From NCBI GenBank assembly GCA_040905665.1, contig JBBDRD010000036.1, positions 1-64,000 on the forward strand: DNA of 64,000 nt, read 5' to 3'. The position numbers and the translations under genes are program-made. The number at the start of each line of letters is the position of its first letter. Within the stretch, counting starts at the first letter, position 1. Below, piece by piece: positions 43,935-51,314 of this stretch. The stretch is from DASVCN01 sp040905665 (GTDB lineage: Bacteria; Deinococcota; Deinococci; Deinococcales; Trueperaceae). The notes below the pieces were generated by a model, which saw only the letters and a list, made by a program, of their open reading frames with translations, had not been told where the DNA came from and did no database searches.

Positions 43935-43967
43935 AAAAAGGCCGCTAACCTCGGGGTGAGGTGCGGC
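43935..43967 (-). terminator. Attenuator terminator in the pyr leader
   Basis: Read on the minus strand, GCCGCACCTC pairs with GAGGT-TA-GCGGC around an ACCCC loop and is followed by C and five T residues. It lies about 40 bases before pyrR. Confidence 0.85.
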
Positions 43968-44007
43968 GGTGTGTGTCAATCGGGTTAAGCCCATCGATAA
44001 CTCCTTC

Positions 44008-44025
44008 CCGGTCTCTCAGTACCGG
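44008..44025 (-). promoter_or_regulatory. PyrR-binding-loop-like hairpin
   Basis: On the minus strand CCGGT and ACCGG close a loop reading ACTGAGAG. The stretch GGUACUGAGAGACC matches the PyrR loop consensus ARUCCNGNGAGGYU at most positions, with the CNGNGAG core intact. It sits between the promoter and the terminator. Confidence 0.75.
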
Positions 44026-44041
44026 CTTAAAGGTCTTGTAA

Positions 44042-44071
44042 AGTCTATCGCGACGGGTGCGGCCGGCGCAA
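44042..44071 (-). promoter_or_regulatory. pyrR promoter
   Basis: Read on the minus strand, TTGCGC and TAGACT are separated by 18 bp. The predicted transcript begins about 10 bases before the PyrR-like hairpin. Confidence 0.65.
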
Positions 44072-44261
44072 TCAGCATGTAAGGGGTCGGGAGATGGTAG
44101 CCCAGCCGCTTAAGCTTCACTTCATTGAACCGTCGCAAGATATAGGCATAGCGGATCGGGGGGCAGCGGTTCGGTGTCTCAATGTTAGAAGGCTTCAGCT
44201 CTACACGAAGCTTCGTCTCTGAGCACCGCCGCAACCGACCGTCGTAGACAGGGGGAAGACG

Positions 44262-44441
44262 ATGGTCCAATACGAGGGACACGTAACTAAAGAGGGAGAA
44301 TTGGTCGTCAAACTGGAGGGCACTCTCGTTTCACTACACGAGTTCCTTCGGTCGACTCGCCTCGGCTCACGGCGTTTACCTCGCCGCAGTGCGAGCGAGG
44401 GGCAAGGCGTGCGGGGCAGAAACTTCTCAGTAGCCAAGTGA
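44262..44441 (+). CDS. Small basic ORF, 59 aa
   Basis: An ATG with a good GGGGGAAGAC Shine-Dalgarno starts a 59-residue frame: MVQYEGHVTKEGELVVKLEG at the N terminus, then Arg/Ser-rich (STRLGSRRLPRRSASEGQ). The N-terminal part is patterned like a small beta domain. I do not recognise it. It ends 56 bases before the secreted Ala/Glu-rich gene on the same strand, and could be in its operon. It is a real gene only if the reading frame is conserved in relatives. Confidence 0.45.
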   Translation: MVQYEGHVTKEGELVVKLEGTLVSLHEFLRSTRLGSRRLPRRSASEGQGVRGRNFSVAK

Positions 44442-44497
44442 TCCGCGCCGGCCGAGGCCGGCCGCATTTCGCTCGTCTCATAGCCGGAGGTAAGCGC

Positions 44498-45664
44498 ATG
44501 CGACTGTTGCGAGCGGTGCTTGCATGGCTAGTCCTCACAGCGAGTCTGACGACCGCGGCGTTCGAGCCGATCGAGGGCACCGAGATCATGGTCTTCGACC
44601 AAACCGGGCAGACTCTGCTCGGTTACGGTCGGATCGTCGACGGTGTGCTGCGGCTCGAGTTGACCGAGGTCGAGGATACGGAGTCGGTACACGACTTCGT
44701 GATGGTCGTGGCTTCTCCGGGCGGGCAGGTGCAGACCCTGCCCGGGCGACTCGACGAGTCGGGAGAGCTGCTGGTCGAACGCGGGGAGGAGGAACCAGAA
44801 GCACTTGCTTCGATGCTGAGACGTGGCTCGGTCGAGTTGGAGATATCCCGAGTTCCAAGCCCGGTGGTTACCGAGGAGCCGGGAGGCGCGCCGATCGCCG
44901 AGGGCGAGAGGGCCGAAAGTGAATCTGTAGCGGGCGAAGTAGCCGGCGGCGGGCCCGCGGCGAATGAAATTCAAGCGGAAGAGCGAACCGAAGCACAGGG
45001 CGAGGCGGACGACTCTGCGGAGCAACCTGCTGTAATGACTCCTGCGGGTGCTCCTGTTGGTACTGCCGAGGAAATGGCCACGGAGGCCGCCGACGAAGTT
45101 GCCACAGAGGCCGCCGAACAGGCCGCCGAAGAAGTTGTCGAGGTAGCTGCCGAGGAAGTGGCTGAGGAAGTGGCTGAGGAAGTCGCGGAGGAGGTCGTTG
45201 AGGAAGTCGTGGAGGAGGTCGCTGAGGACGTTGGCGAAGAGGCTGCCGAGCCGGCGCCTCCAGGCGTTCCAAGTGAAACTCCGGCCGCTGCAGCCCCCCG
45301 TGCGCCCGCCGACGTTCCGCACGACGTAGCGAACGACGCCCCGGGAGTCGTCGGAGGTGGAGCGTCCGAAGAGGCAGGGCCGGTCGGTCCGACAGGTGTA
45401 GACGAGCCGGTCACTCCATCGGCGCCCGTGGATGCTACGGCGAACCCGGCTGCTGCACCACCAGTAGAAAGTAGCTCAGGATCGCCGGCAGATCCTCCAG
45501 CCGACCCTGCCGGCTCGGCCAGCGGACCCGCTGAGACGGGCGGCCCGCCCGCTACCCAGCCAACGGGCGGGCAAGTAGATCCAGCGGAGGAGACGGCTCC
45601 TCCTCCTTCGAAGCCGGCGGGTACGCCTGGGCCGACCGGCCCTGAAAATGACCCGGGAACCTGA
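44498..45664 (+). CDS. Secreted low-complexity Ala/Glu/Pro-rich protein
   Basis: A signal peptide (LLRAVLAWLVLTASLTTAAF) is followed by an approximately 95-residue globular region (FDQTGQTLLGYGRIVDGVLR). Residues about 140-270 are degenerate Glu/Val/Ala repeats such as AEEVAEEVAEEVVEEVVEEV, likely helical or coiled-coil. The C-terminal 110 residues are Pro/Ala/Gly-rich and probably extended. GGAGGTAAGCGC precedes the ATG at 44498. It may span or decorate the envelope; no domain gives a function. It lies directly upstream of the two-component system. Confidence 0.7.
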   Translation: MRLLRAVLAWLVLTASLTTAAFEPIEGTEIMVFDQTGQTLLGYGRIVDGVLRLELTEVEDTESVHDFVMVVASPGGQVQTLPGRLDESGELLVERGEEEPEALASMLRRGSVELEISRVPSPVVTEEPGGAPIAEGERAESESVAGEVAGGGPAANEIQAEERTEAQGEADDSAEQPAVMTPAGAPVGTAEEMATEAADEVATEAAEQAAEEVVEVAAEEVAEEVAEEVAEEVVEEVVEEVAEDVGEEAAEPAPPGVPSETPAAAAPRAPADVPHDVANDAPGVVGGGASEEAGPVGPTGVDEPVTPSAPVDATANPAAAPPVESSSGSPADPPADPAGSASGPAETGGPPATQPTGGQVDPAEETAPPPSKPAGTPGPTGPENDPGT

Positions 45665-45740
45665 TCGGCTCTGGGGCAGGTAACGCAGAGGTTTCAAAGG
45701 ACGGCGCAGTTGGCGAAGGCTGCTGAAACGTCGCGCAGGC

Positions 45741-45746
45741 TATTCT
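45741..45746 (+). promoter_or_regulatory. -10 box (TATTCT) of the response regulator gene
   Basis: TATTCT is followed by seven bases and the GTG at 45754, the local leaderless pattern. Confidence 0.6.
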
Positions 45747-45753
45747 GGAAGCA

Positions 45754-46425
45754 GTGAGACAGCAGGCGGCACGATTGCTGGTGGTCGAGGACGACCAGAG
45801 CCTGGTGACGTTGCTCGAGGAGCAACTCGGCCAGGTGGGCTATCACGTTCGCTCGGTCGCGACCGGAGGCGAGGCTCTCTTCGTGGCCGACGAGGAACCG
45901 TTCGACCTCATCGTGCTCGACCTCAACCTGCCCGACATGGACGGTATAGAAGTGGCCGAGTGGCTGCAGGGGCGCAGCGAAGCGAGCATTCTCATCCTCA
46001 CCGCTCGAGGCGATGTGGATAGCAGGGTAGAAGGACTATATGCCGGCGCCAGCGATTACCTCACCAAACCATTCAGCATTCATGAACTGGTCGCCCGGGT
46101 TCACGCCCGCTTGCGCGAACGGGAACGCAGCGGTGGCGAACTTCGTTACGAAAAACTGGTTCTGGACCCGACCTCCAACAGCTGCATCGTCGACGGTCGA
46201 GCATTCGTCTTGCCCGAGCTGGAATTCAAACTCCTGAAACTGCTCATCGGGAACCGTGGCCGACTTTTCTCGAAAGAGGAGTTGCAGAGGCAACTGTACG
46301 GCTCCGATCAGCCCGGATCAAACACGATAGAGGTGTTCGTACACAACCTCCGGAAGAAGCTCACCTCGGCGGGTATGGGGGAGGTCATCAAGACCGTCCG
46401 CAGTAAGGGGTACCTGGTCCGCTGA
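45754..46425 (+). CDS. OmpR-family response regulator
   Basis: The 223-residue protein has a receiver domain with acidic pocket VVEDD, phosphoacceptor Asp in IVLDLNLPDMDG and the LTKPF Lys. A C-terminal winged-helix DNA-binding domain follows (LPELEFKLLKLLIGNRGRLF, and NTIEVFVHNLRKKL). It is activated by the kinase encoded 26 bases downstream. Target genes are unknown; the upstream secreted Ala/Glu-rich gene is the nearest candidate. The GTG start is preceded by a TATTCT box. Confidence 0.95.
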   Translation: MRQQAARLLVVEDDQSLVTLLEEQLGQVGYHVRSVATGGEALFVADEEPFDLIVLDLNLPDMDGIEVAEWLQGRSEASILILTARGDVDSRVEGLYAGASDYLTKPFSIHELVARVHARLRERERSGGELRYEKLVLDPTSNSCIVDGRAFVLPELEFKLLKLLIGNRGRLFSKEELQRQLYGSDQPGSNTIEVFVHNLRKKLTSAGMGEVIKTVRSKGYLVR

Positions 46426-46450
46426 GGGCCCTCGACGTCGATGGATCTCG

Positions 46451-47746
46451 ATGCTCCGCTTCAGACTTAGCCTTCTGGTAACAACCGCGCTGCTGGTCGC
46501 GATTCTGGCGTTCGGGCTGCTCGCCGTGGCGCTGTTCGGGCGGCTCCAGTACCGGCAACTCGAGACGCTGCTCGAGCGCGATCTGGAACGGGTGGGGCGA
46601 CTCGTGGAGTCGTCGCAGGTTGGCGCGCGCTTGGTCGATGGCGCGAGCGGCGGCCGCCTCCAGTTCGTGTCGGGCGACGGTGAGCTCCAGCTTCCTCCCG
46701 ATGCCGGCGAGATCCTTCCCTACTTCAGTGAGCCCGAGTTGGTTCAGTACAACGGCGTGCCTCTGCTTACAGCCTCGGTGCCCTGGCGCCTGCCCAGTGG
46801 GAATGAGATTGGCACGATCAGGATCGGCTACGAGGCTACCGAAATCGGCCGCGCCCGGCTGATCCTCATTCGCAGTCTGCTGGTTAGCGGCGTGGCGATC
46901 AGCTTGCTTGTCCTGCAAGTAAGCCTGAGGACGCTCAGGCGCGCCCTGTCACCACTCAAGACCCTCGCCGAGCAGGCCGACCAGCTCGATCCGGCGAACC
47001 CGGTGATGAAGCCGTATCAGGGTCCCGATGACGAGGTTGCGCGGGTGGCGACTGCACTGGAACGCGCGCTAGACGCAATCCGCGCAAGGCAGAGATCCGA
47101 GCGTGACGCTTTGGCCGAGGTGGCGCATGAACTCGCGGCGCCTCTGTCGGTAGTCGCCGGCCAACTCAACGCCCTCGCCGCCGAGAGTGACGATCCACGT
47201 TTTCGGGCGGCCCGTGACGCCGCCGACGAACTTCTCTACACCTCGCAGGATCTCCTCACCCTGGCGCGCGGCGAGCTCGAGTTGCCGCTCGAGTTGGTCG
47301 CCGTCGATCTCCATGAGGTCGCCTGCCGCGTCGCCCGGCAGTACCCCGGAGTGCGCGTGGTGGGAGAATCGGGGGCAGAGGTGCTTGGAAGCCTCGAACG
47401 GCTTACACAGGTAGTACGCAACCTCGTGCGCAACGCGGTGCAGGCCGGTGAGGCGGGTACCGTCACCATCTCGGTGGAGCAGGTAGGGGACAGGGTGGAA
47501 CTGGCTGTCCACGATGAGGGCCGGGGCCTCGATGTGCTCGAGCAGGCGCGGATTTTCGAGCGCTTCGTTACCGGCTCGCCTTCGCAGGGAACGGGTGTGG
47601 GACTCACCGTCGCCAAGGGAATCGTGGAGCGGCATGAGGGAGAGCTGGCGGTGAGTTCGCGTCCGGGCAAGGGGAGCGTGTTCACCGTTCGGCTGCCTAC
47701 TCTTGCCGCGCAGATCGAGGAGGAGAGCGGCTCGTTGGAGCTGTAG
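46451..47746 (+). CDS. Sensor histidine kinase
   Basis: The 431-residue protein has two membrane helices (about 5-28 and 135-160) around a roughly 105-residue sensor domain, a HAMP-like linker, then an H-box (EVAHELAAPLSVV) and catalytic ATPase boxes: VVRNLVRNAVQAG, DEGRGLD, and GTGVGLTVAKGIVERHEG. It phosphorylates the response regulator encoded just upstream. The signal is unknown. The H-box reads HELAAPL rather than HELRTPL. Confidence 0.93.
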   Translation: MLRFRLSLLVTTALLVAILAFGLLAVALFGRLQYRQLETLLERDLERVGRLVESSQVGARLVDGASGGRLQFVSGDGELQLPPDAGEILPYFSEPELVQYNGVPLLTASVPWRLPSGNEIGTIRIGYEATEIGRARLILIRSLLVSGVAISLLVLQVSLRTLRRALSPLKTLAEQADQLDPANPVMKPYQGPDDEVARVATALERALDAIRARQRSERDALAEVAHELAAPLSVVAGQLNALAAESDDPRFRAARDAADELLYTSQDLLTLARGELELPLELVAVDLHEVACRVARQYPGVRVVGESGAEVLGSLERLTQVVRNLVRNAVQAGEAGTVTISVEQVGDRVELAVHDEGRGLDVLEQARIFERFVTGSPSQGTGVGLTVAKGIVERHEGELAVSSRPGKGSVFTVRLPTLAAQIEEESGSLEL

Positions 47747-47828
47747 TTTGCGAACGACTCCCAGCGGCCCCAAGAAGTACTCGTACTTTTCTGGTTAGGG
47801 AGTGAACACGTAACCTCTAGCGGCAATA

Positions 47829-47849
47829 GGTTATCAGCGTGTGATAACC
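47829..47849. promoter_or_regulatory. Inverted-repeat operator before the toxin-antitoxin remnant
   Basis: GGTTATCA and TGATAACC (8 bp, 5-bp spacer) form a perfect inverted repeat that overlaps the GTG start codon of the toxin remnant. It is a probable antitoxin binding site for autorepression. Confidence 0.65.
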
Positions 47850-48003
47850 TTAGATGTAACTGCGGCACACGACCCAGGTCTTGACGCCCTTGTTGACCTT
47901 ATTGGCGAAGTTTTGGTAGTCGACCCTGATGGCCGCTACTGGGTGCGATTCATCATTACGCGAGTACCGGCATGTACTGAAAGAAAGGGGCGTACTTAAG
48001 TGA
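47841..48003 (+). pseudogene. TumE-like (DUF6516) toxin with internal deletion
   Basis: The frame from GTG 47841 reads GEVLVVDPDGRYWVRFIITRVPA, the N-terminal half of DUF6516/TumE-type toxins. It is diverted near GCATGTACTG to a stop at 47999. In the next frame, 47974-48003 reads VLKERGVLK and then TGA, which fits the toxin's C terminus. So a segment of the toxin (around 50-60 residues by family size) has been lost, with a frame shift at the join. The antitoxin start codon overlaps the toxin's TGA, as in intact systems. The truncated product would be 52 residues. Confidence 0.7.
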
Positions 48004-48374
48004 AAACATTGAAGGTTGGGATAGCGAGCTATCAGCAAATGAAGGATCGGACAATACGAGTAGCGCGTGGCGAAGAGAGCGCTGTGGAGCGAAATCCCAC
48101 CGTCTGGTTTACGTCGATGGAATCGTTTGCAAAGGTACTCTCCGACGGGAATCGCGCACTACTTCGTGTAATCGCCGAGCAGACGCCGGGCTCTCTTGGC
48201 GAGCTCGCTAAATTAACCGGACGAGCCACGTCCAATTTGTCACGGACACTCAAGATGATGGAGCGCTACGGCTTTGTACGGCTCGAGCGAGGGATCCGCG
48301 GCCGTATTGCGCCTCGTGTGACGGCTGACCGGATCGAACTTGAGGTCCCGCTTACTCAGCCAGAGCAACGTTAG
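48000..48374 (+). CDS. HTH antitoxin of TumA/HVO_A0114 type
   Basis: The 124-residue protein starts KTLKVGIASYQQMKDRTIRVARGEE and contains a winged-helix domain with SLGELAKLTGRATSNLSRTLKMMERYGFVRLE. These match the HTH antitoxins paired with DUF6516-type toxins. It is intact, while its toxin is not. An inverted repeat 160 bp upstream, at the start of the toxin remnant, is the likely operator. The GTG start overlaps the old toxin stop codon. Confidence 0.8.
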   Translation: MKTLKVGIASYQQMKDRTIRVARGEESAVERNPTVWFTSMESFAKVLSDGNRALLRVIAEQTPGSLGELAKLTGRATSNLSRTLKMMERYGFVRLERGIRGRIAPRVTADRIELEVPLTQPEQR

Positions 48375-48643
48375 ACCTCAACTTACGTTCACTACGTGCA
48401 AGGCCGCGGCGATCATGGGGAAACGAGAATCCAGATGAGCAGTAACGCCGGCGTCTAGACAACGCGCTGATGATGGTTTTTCGCTCTCGCTTTACTCTTT
48501 GAAGAGACGAAGTTGCCCGAGCAGTTTCGGTAATTGTTCCCGTGATACCATCGGCTCACATCACAGAGCTTCGCTCATCGGGTCGCGGCAGCACGCCCGA
48601 CCCGAGCGGAATACCAGGGACGAAACGAACAGGAGGACAGAAC
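48375..48643. other. 269-bp gap upstream of the aldehyde dehydrogenase gene
   Basis: No gene is supported. GATACCAT at 48544 is a weak -10 candidate, and the Shine-Dalgarno AGGAGGA lies before the ATG at 48644. Confidence 0.4.
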
Positions 48644-50239
48644 ATGGCACAGGCAGCCGTGGGCAGAAGCTACCCCAACCTCATTGGAGGCAGGGAAGTC
48701 ACGAGCGACTCGACCTTCGAATCGCGTAACTCGAGCGACAGCAGCGACCTGGTGGGGATATTTCCCGAGGCAAGCCTCGAGCAGGTCCGCGAGGCCTGCC
48801 GCGCCGCAAAGGAGGGCTTCGAAACCTGGTCTCGCACCCCGGCGCCGATTCGCGGACAGGTAATTGGTCTTATCGGCCAGGCGATAGCCCGGGAGAAAGA
48901 GGCGCTTTCCAGGCTGGTGACACGCGAGATGGGGAAGACCCTCAAGGAGGCGCGCGGCGACGTCCAGGAGGCGATCGACACCTGCGACTTCTTCCAGAGC
49001 GAGGGCAGGCGGCTTTACGGCCAGACGGTTCCCTCCGAGATGCCGAACAAGGAGCTGATGACCTACCGCCGTCCTCTGGGAGTGGTGGGGATCGTGACGG
49101 CCGGCAATTTCCCGGTGGCGGTGCCGTCGTGGAAGATAATTCCGGCTCTCGTCACGGGTAACTCCGTGGTCTGGAAGCCGTCCGAGGACGCTCCGGCATG
49201 CGCATACGCCATGGTGCGGATAATGCAGTCCGCCGGCCTCCCCAAGGGCGTCATGAACGTCGTCTTCGGTGGCGGCAAGGACGCCGCCGGCCAGCACCTG
49301 ATCGAGATGATGAACGAGGGCCTGGTCGACAAGATCGCCTTCACCGGCTCTACGGCGGTGGGGCGGCAGGTTGGTGAGATCGCCGGCCGGAACCTTCAGC
49401 ACCCGACGTTGGAGCTGGGCGGCAAGAACCCACTGGTGGTGATGCGTGACGCCGACCTCGCGAACGCGGTCCAAGGATCGCTCTTCTCCGCCTTCGGCAC
49501 CGGCGGGCAGCGTTGCACTTCGGCCGGGAACCTTATTATCGACGCCCCCATCTACGACGAGTTCAAGAAGGGGTTCCTCGAGGTGGTGCGCGAGATCGAG
49601 ATCGGCGACCCTCTGCAGCACCAGGACGTGCTCTACGGCCCCTTCATCAACGAGCGCTTCTTCGAACGCTGGCTGGAGCATTTCGAGTGGGGCAAGGAGG
49701 ACGGCGCCACGCTTCTTTATGGCGAGGGCCGCATCACCCCCGACTCCAAACCGCCGGGATTCGCCGGCGATCCGAACGCCGCGTTCTACGGCTGGCCGAC
49801 CGTCTGGGAGGACGTGAAGCCCGGTATGCGTCAGTTTCAGCAGGAGATCTTTGGCCCCACCATCAACCTAGTGAAGGTCGATGGCATCGACGAGGCGATC
49901 AAGACGGCAAACGCCGTCGATTACGGCCTATCCAGCGCCATTTACACCAACGACCGCGAGTGGGCGCACCAGTTCAAGGCGAACATCGAGGCCGGCATGA
50001 CCTCGATCAACAACACCACCAACGGTGCCGAGGCGCACATGCCCTTTGGCGGGATCAAAGGCTCGGGCAATGGCGCGCGCGAAAGCGGCATCTGGGTGAT
50101 CGATCACTACACCTACTGGCACGGTGTGAATGACGATGTCTCGGGCAGGTTGCAGCTGGCGCAGATGGATACCGCTTACCTGACACCCGGCGACGACGTA
50201 CGAGTCGAGGAGCTGTTCGAGACGGCGATGATGCCGTAG
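48644..50239 (+). CDS. Aldehyde dehydrogenase
   Basis: The 531-residue NAD(P)-dependent enzyme oxidises an aldehyde to the acid. It has the catalytic Cys in GGQRCTSAGNL, the general-base Glu in TLELGGKNPL, and the cofactor site AFTGSTAVGRQVG. ATG 48644 is set by AGGAGGACAGAAC. The substrate is uncertain; semialdehyde or piperideine-6-carboxylate type dehydrogenases are possible. Strong neighbours are lacking: upstream is a toxin-antitoxin remnant, downstream a converging pseudogene. Confidence 0.9.
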   Translation: MAQAAVGRSYPNLIGGREVTSDSTFESRNSSDSSDLVGIFPEASLEQVREACRAAKEGFETWSRTPAPIRGQVIGLIGQAIAREKEALSRLVTREMGKTLKEARGDVQEAIDTCDFFQSEGRRLYGQTVPSEMPNKELMTYRRPLGVVGIVTAGNFPVAVPSWKIIPALVTGNSVVWKPSEDAPACAYAMVRIMQSAGLPKGVMNVVFGGGKDAAGQHLIEMMNEGLVDKIAFTGSTAVGRQVGEIAGRNLQHPTLELGGKNPLVVMRDADLANAVQGSLFSAFGTGGQRCTSAGNLIIDAPIYDEFKKGFLEVVREIEIGDPLQHQDVLYGPFINERFFERWLEHFEWGKEDGATLLYGEGRITPDSKPPGFAGDPNAAFYGWPTVWEDVKPGMRQFQQEIFGPTINLVKVDGIDEAIKTANAVDYGLSSAIYTNDREWAHQFKANIEAGMTSINNTTNGAEAHMPFGGIKGSGNGARESGIWVIDHYTYWHGVNDDVSGRLQLAQMDTAYLTPGDDVRVEELFETAMMP

Positions 50240-50251
50240 GTGATCGCCTAC

Positions 50252-51193
50252 TTAACCAGTCTGGGTCTTGGAGACCTCACTCAGAAGGGACGCTAGTTGT
50301 CTAAGCCCGATTGCTTCCACGCCTTCGGCAAGGGGAAAGCGTTCCTCCCCTGAGTAGACCACGAAGGAGCGGTCGGCTTTGACGTCCTCGCGCGCCTGGT
50401 GAAAACCCTTGCCAAGACTGGCCGACAGGCCTCTTTTGATTTCGATCGCCCACAAGCCGTGTTTGCCTGGCAACTCCAGAATCAGGTCCACCTCTGCCCC
50501 TGCGGACGTACGGTAGAAACTAGCTGAGGTCCTATCCGGCGCCACGGTTAGCAGATTCTCGAGCACTAAACCTTCCCAGCTTGCGCCAACGACCGGGTGC
50601 CCGACAAGTGTGTCGTAGTTAGGGATGCCAAGCAAGGCATGGACCAGGCCACTATCTCTTACGTAAACCTTGGGAGTCTTAACGAGGCGTTTCCCTACGT
50701 TCCTCCTGAACGGGGGCAGCCGGCGAACAAGTAGGAGGTCGGCCAGTAAATCGATATAGCTCGTAACAGTCGGTGCGCTAACAACCAATCCAGCGGCGAG
50801 ACGGGACGCGTTCAATAGAGTTCCCTGGTTGTGAGCCAACATGGTCCACAGGCGGGCCAGTGTTTCTGCGGGAATTCGAGGGCCGAACTGAGGCACATCG
50901 CGCTCGAGGTAAGTGCGAATGAAGTTAGTTCGGAAGGCCATACTGTCGGCGTCGCTACCGGCGAGAAAGCTATCTGGGAATCCACCCCTCAGCCAAAGCT
51001 TCGTTAGCGCCGCGTCGTCACCGGTGGCTTCGAGGACGTTCAACGGATACATCTCTACGTACTCGATTCGACCTGCCAGGCTTTCTCCCGATTGCCTCAA
51101 GAGATCCATGGAGGCCGAACCAAGTATCAGGAAGCGTCCCTTGCCCTTTCCCCGCCGGCGCCCAGTGTCAATGAGGCCGCGGAGCGAGCGCTT
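50252..51193 (-). pseudogene. DUF4143-type ATPase missing its N-terminal nucleotide-binding half
   Basis: The C-terminal half of an AAA-like/DUF4143 protein is present (MYPLNVLEATGDDAALTKLWL, then VYVRDSGLVHALLGI and AEVDLILELPGKHGLWAIEIKRG). Upstream of the ATG at 51109 the same frame continues RGLIDTGRRRGKGKGRFLILGSAS, the typical family segment, until a TGA at 51194-51196. No Walker A or B motif is found in any frame upstream. Normal members are about 400 residues. The 285-residue ORF may be translated but cannot have ATPase activity. Confidence 0.8.
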
Positions 51194-51236
51194 TCAAGAT
51201 CTTTTGCTTTGCCTGACGATATACCAACACCCTTGT

Positions 51237-51260
51237 AATTTAAAAGCAACGCTTTAAATT
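51237..51260. promoter_or_regulatory. AT-rich imperfect palindrome upstream of the DUF4143 remnant
   Basis: AATTTAAAAGC-AAC-GCTTTAAATT forms an imperfect palindrome of two 10-11-base arms. It lies about 45 bases upstream of the truncated gene and may be an operator left from the intact gene. Confidence 0.4.
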
Positions 51261-51314
51261 TGCAAGGAAAAACGGGGCAAAATCTCACTTAGTGCGGTCC
51301 GGGAGGCTGATGGA

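Larger units (their letters stand above)
43897..44261. other. Intergenic region between pyrR and the small ORF
   Basis: The half near pyrR holds the pyr promoter, PyrR-like hairpin and attenuator. The other half (44072-44261) is GC-mixed; it includes the near-palindrome GAAGGCTTCAG at 44191 and GAAGCTTCG at 44210. I see no gene in it. Confidence 0.6.
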
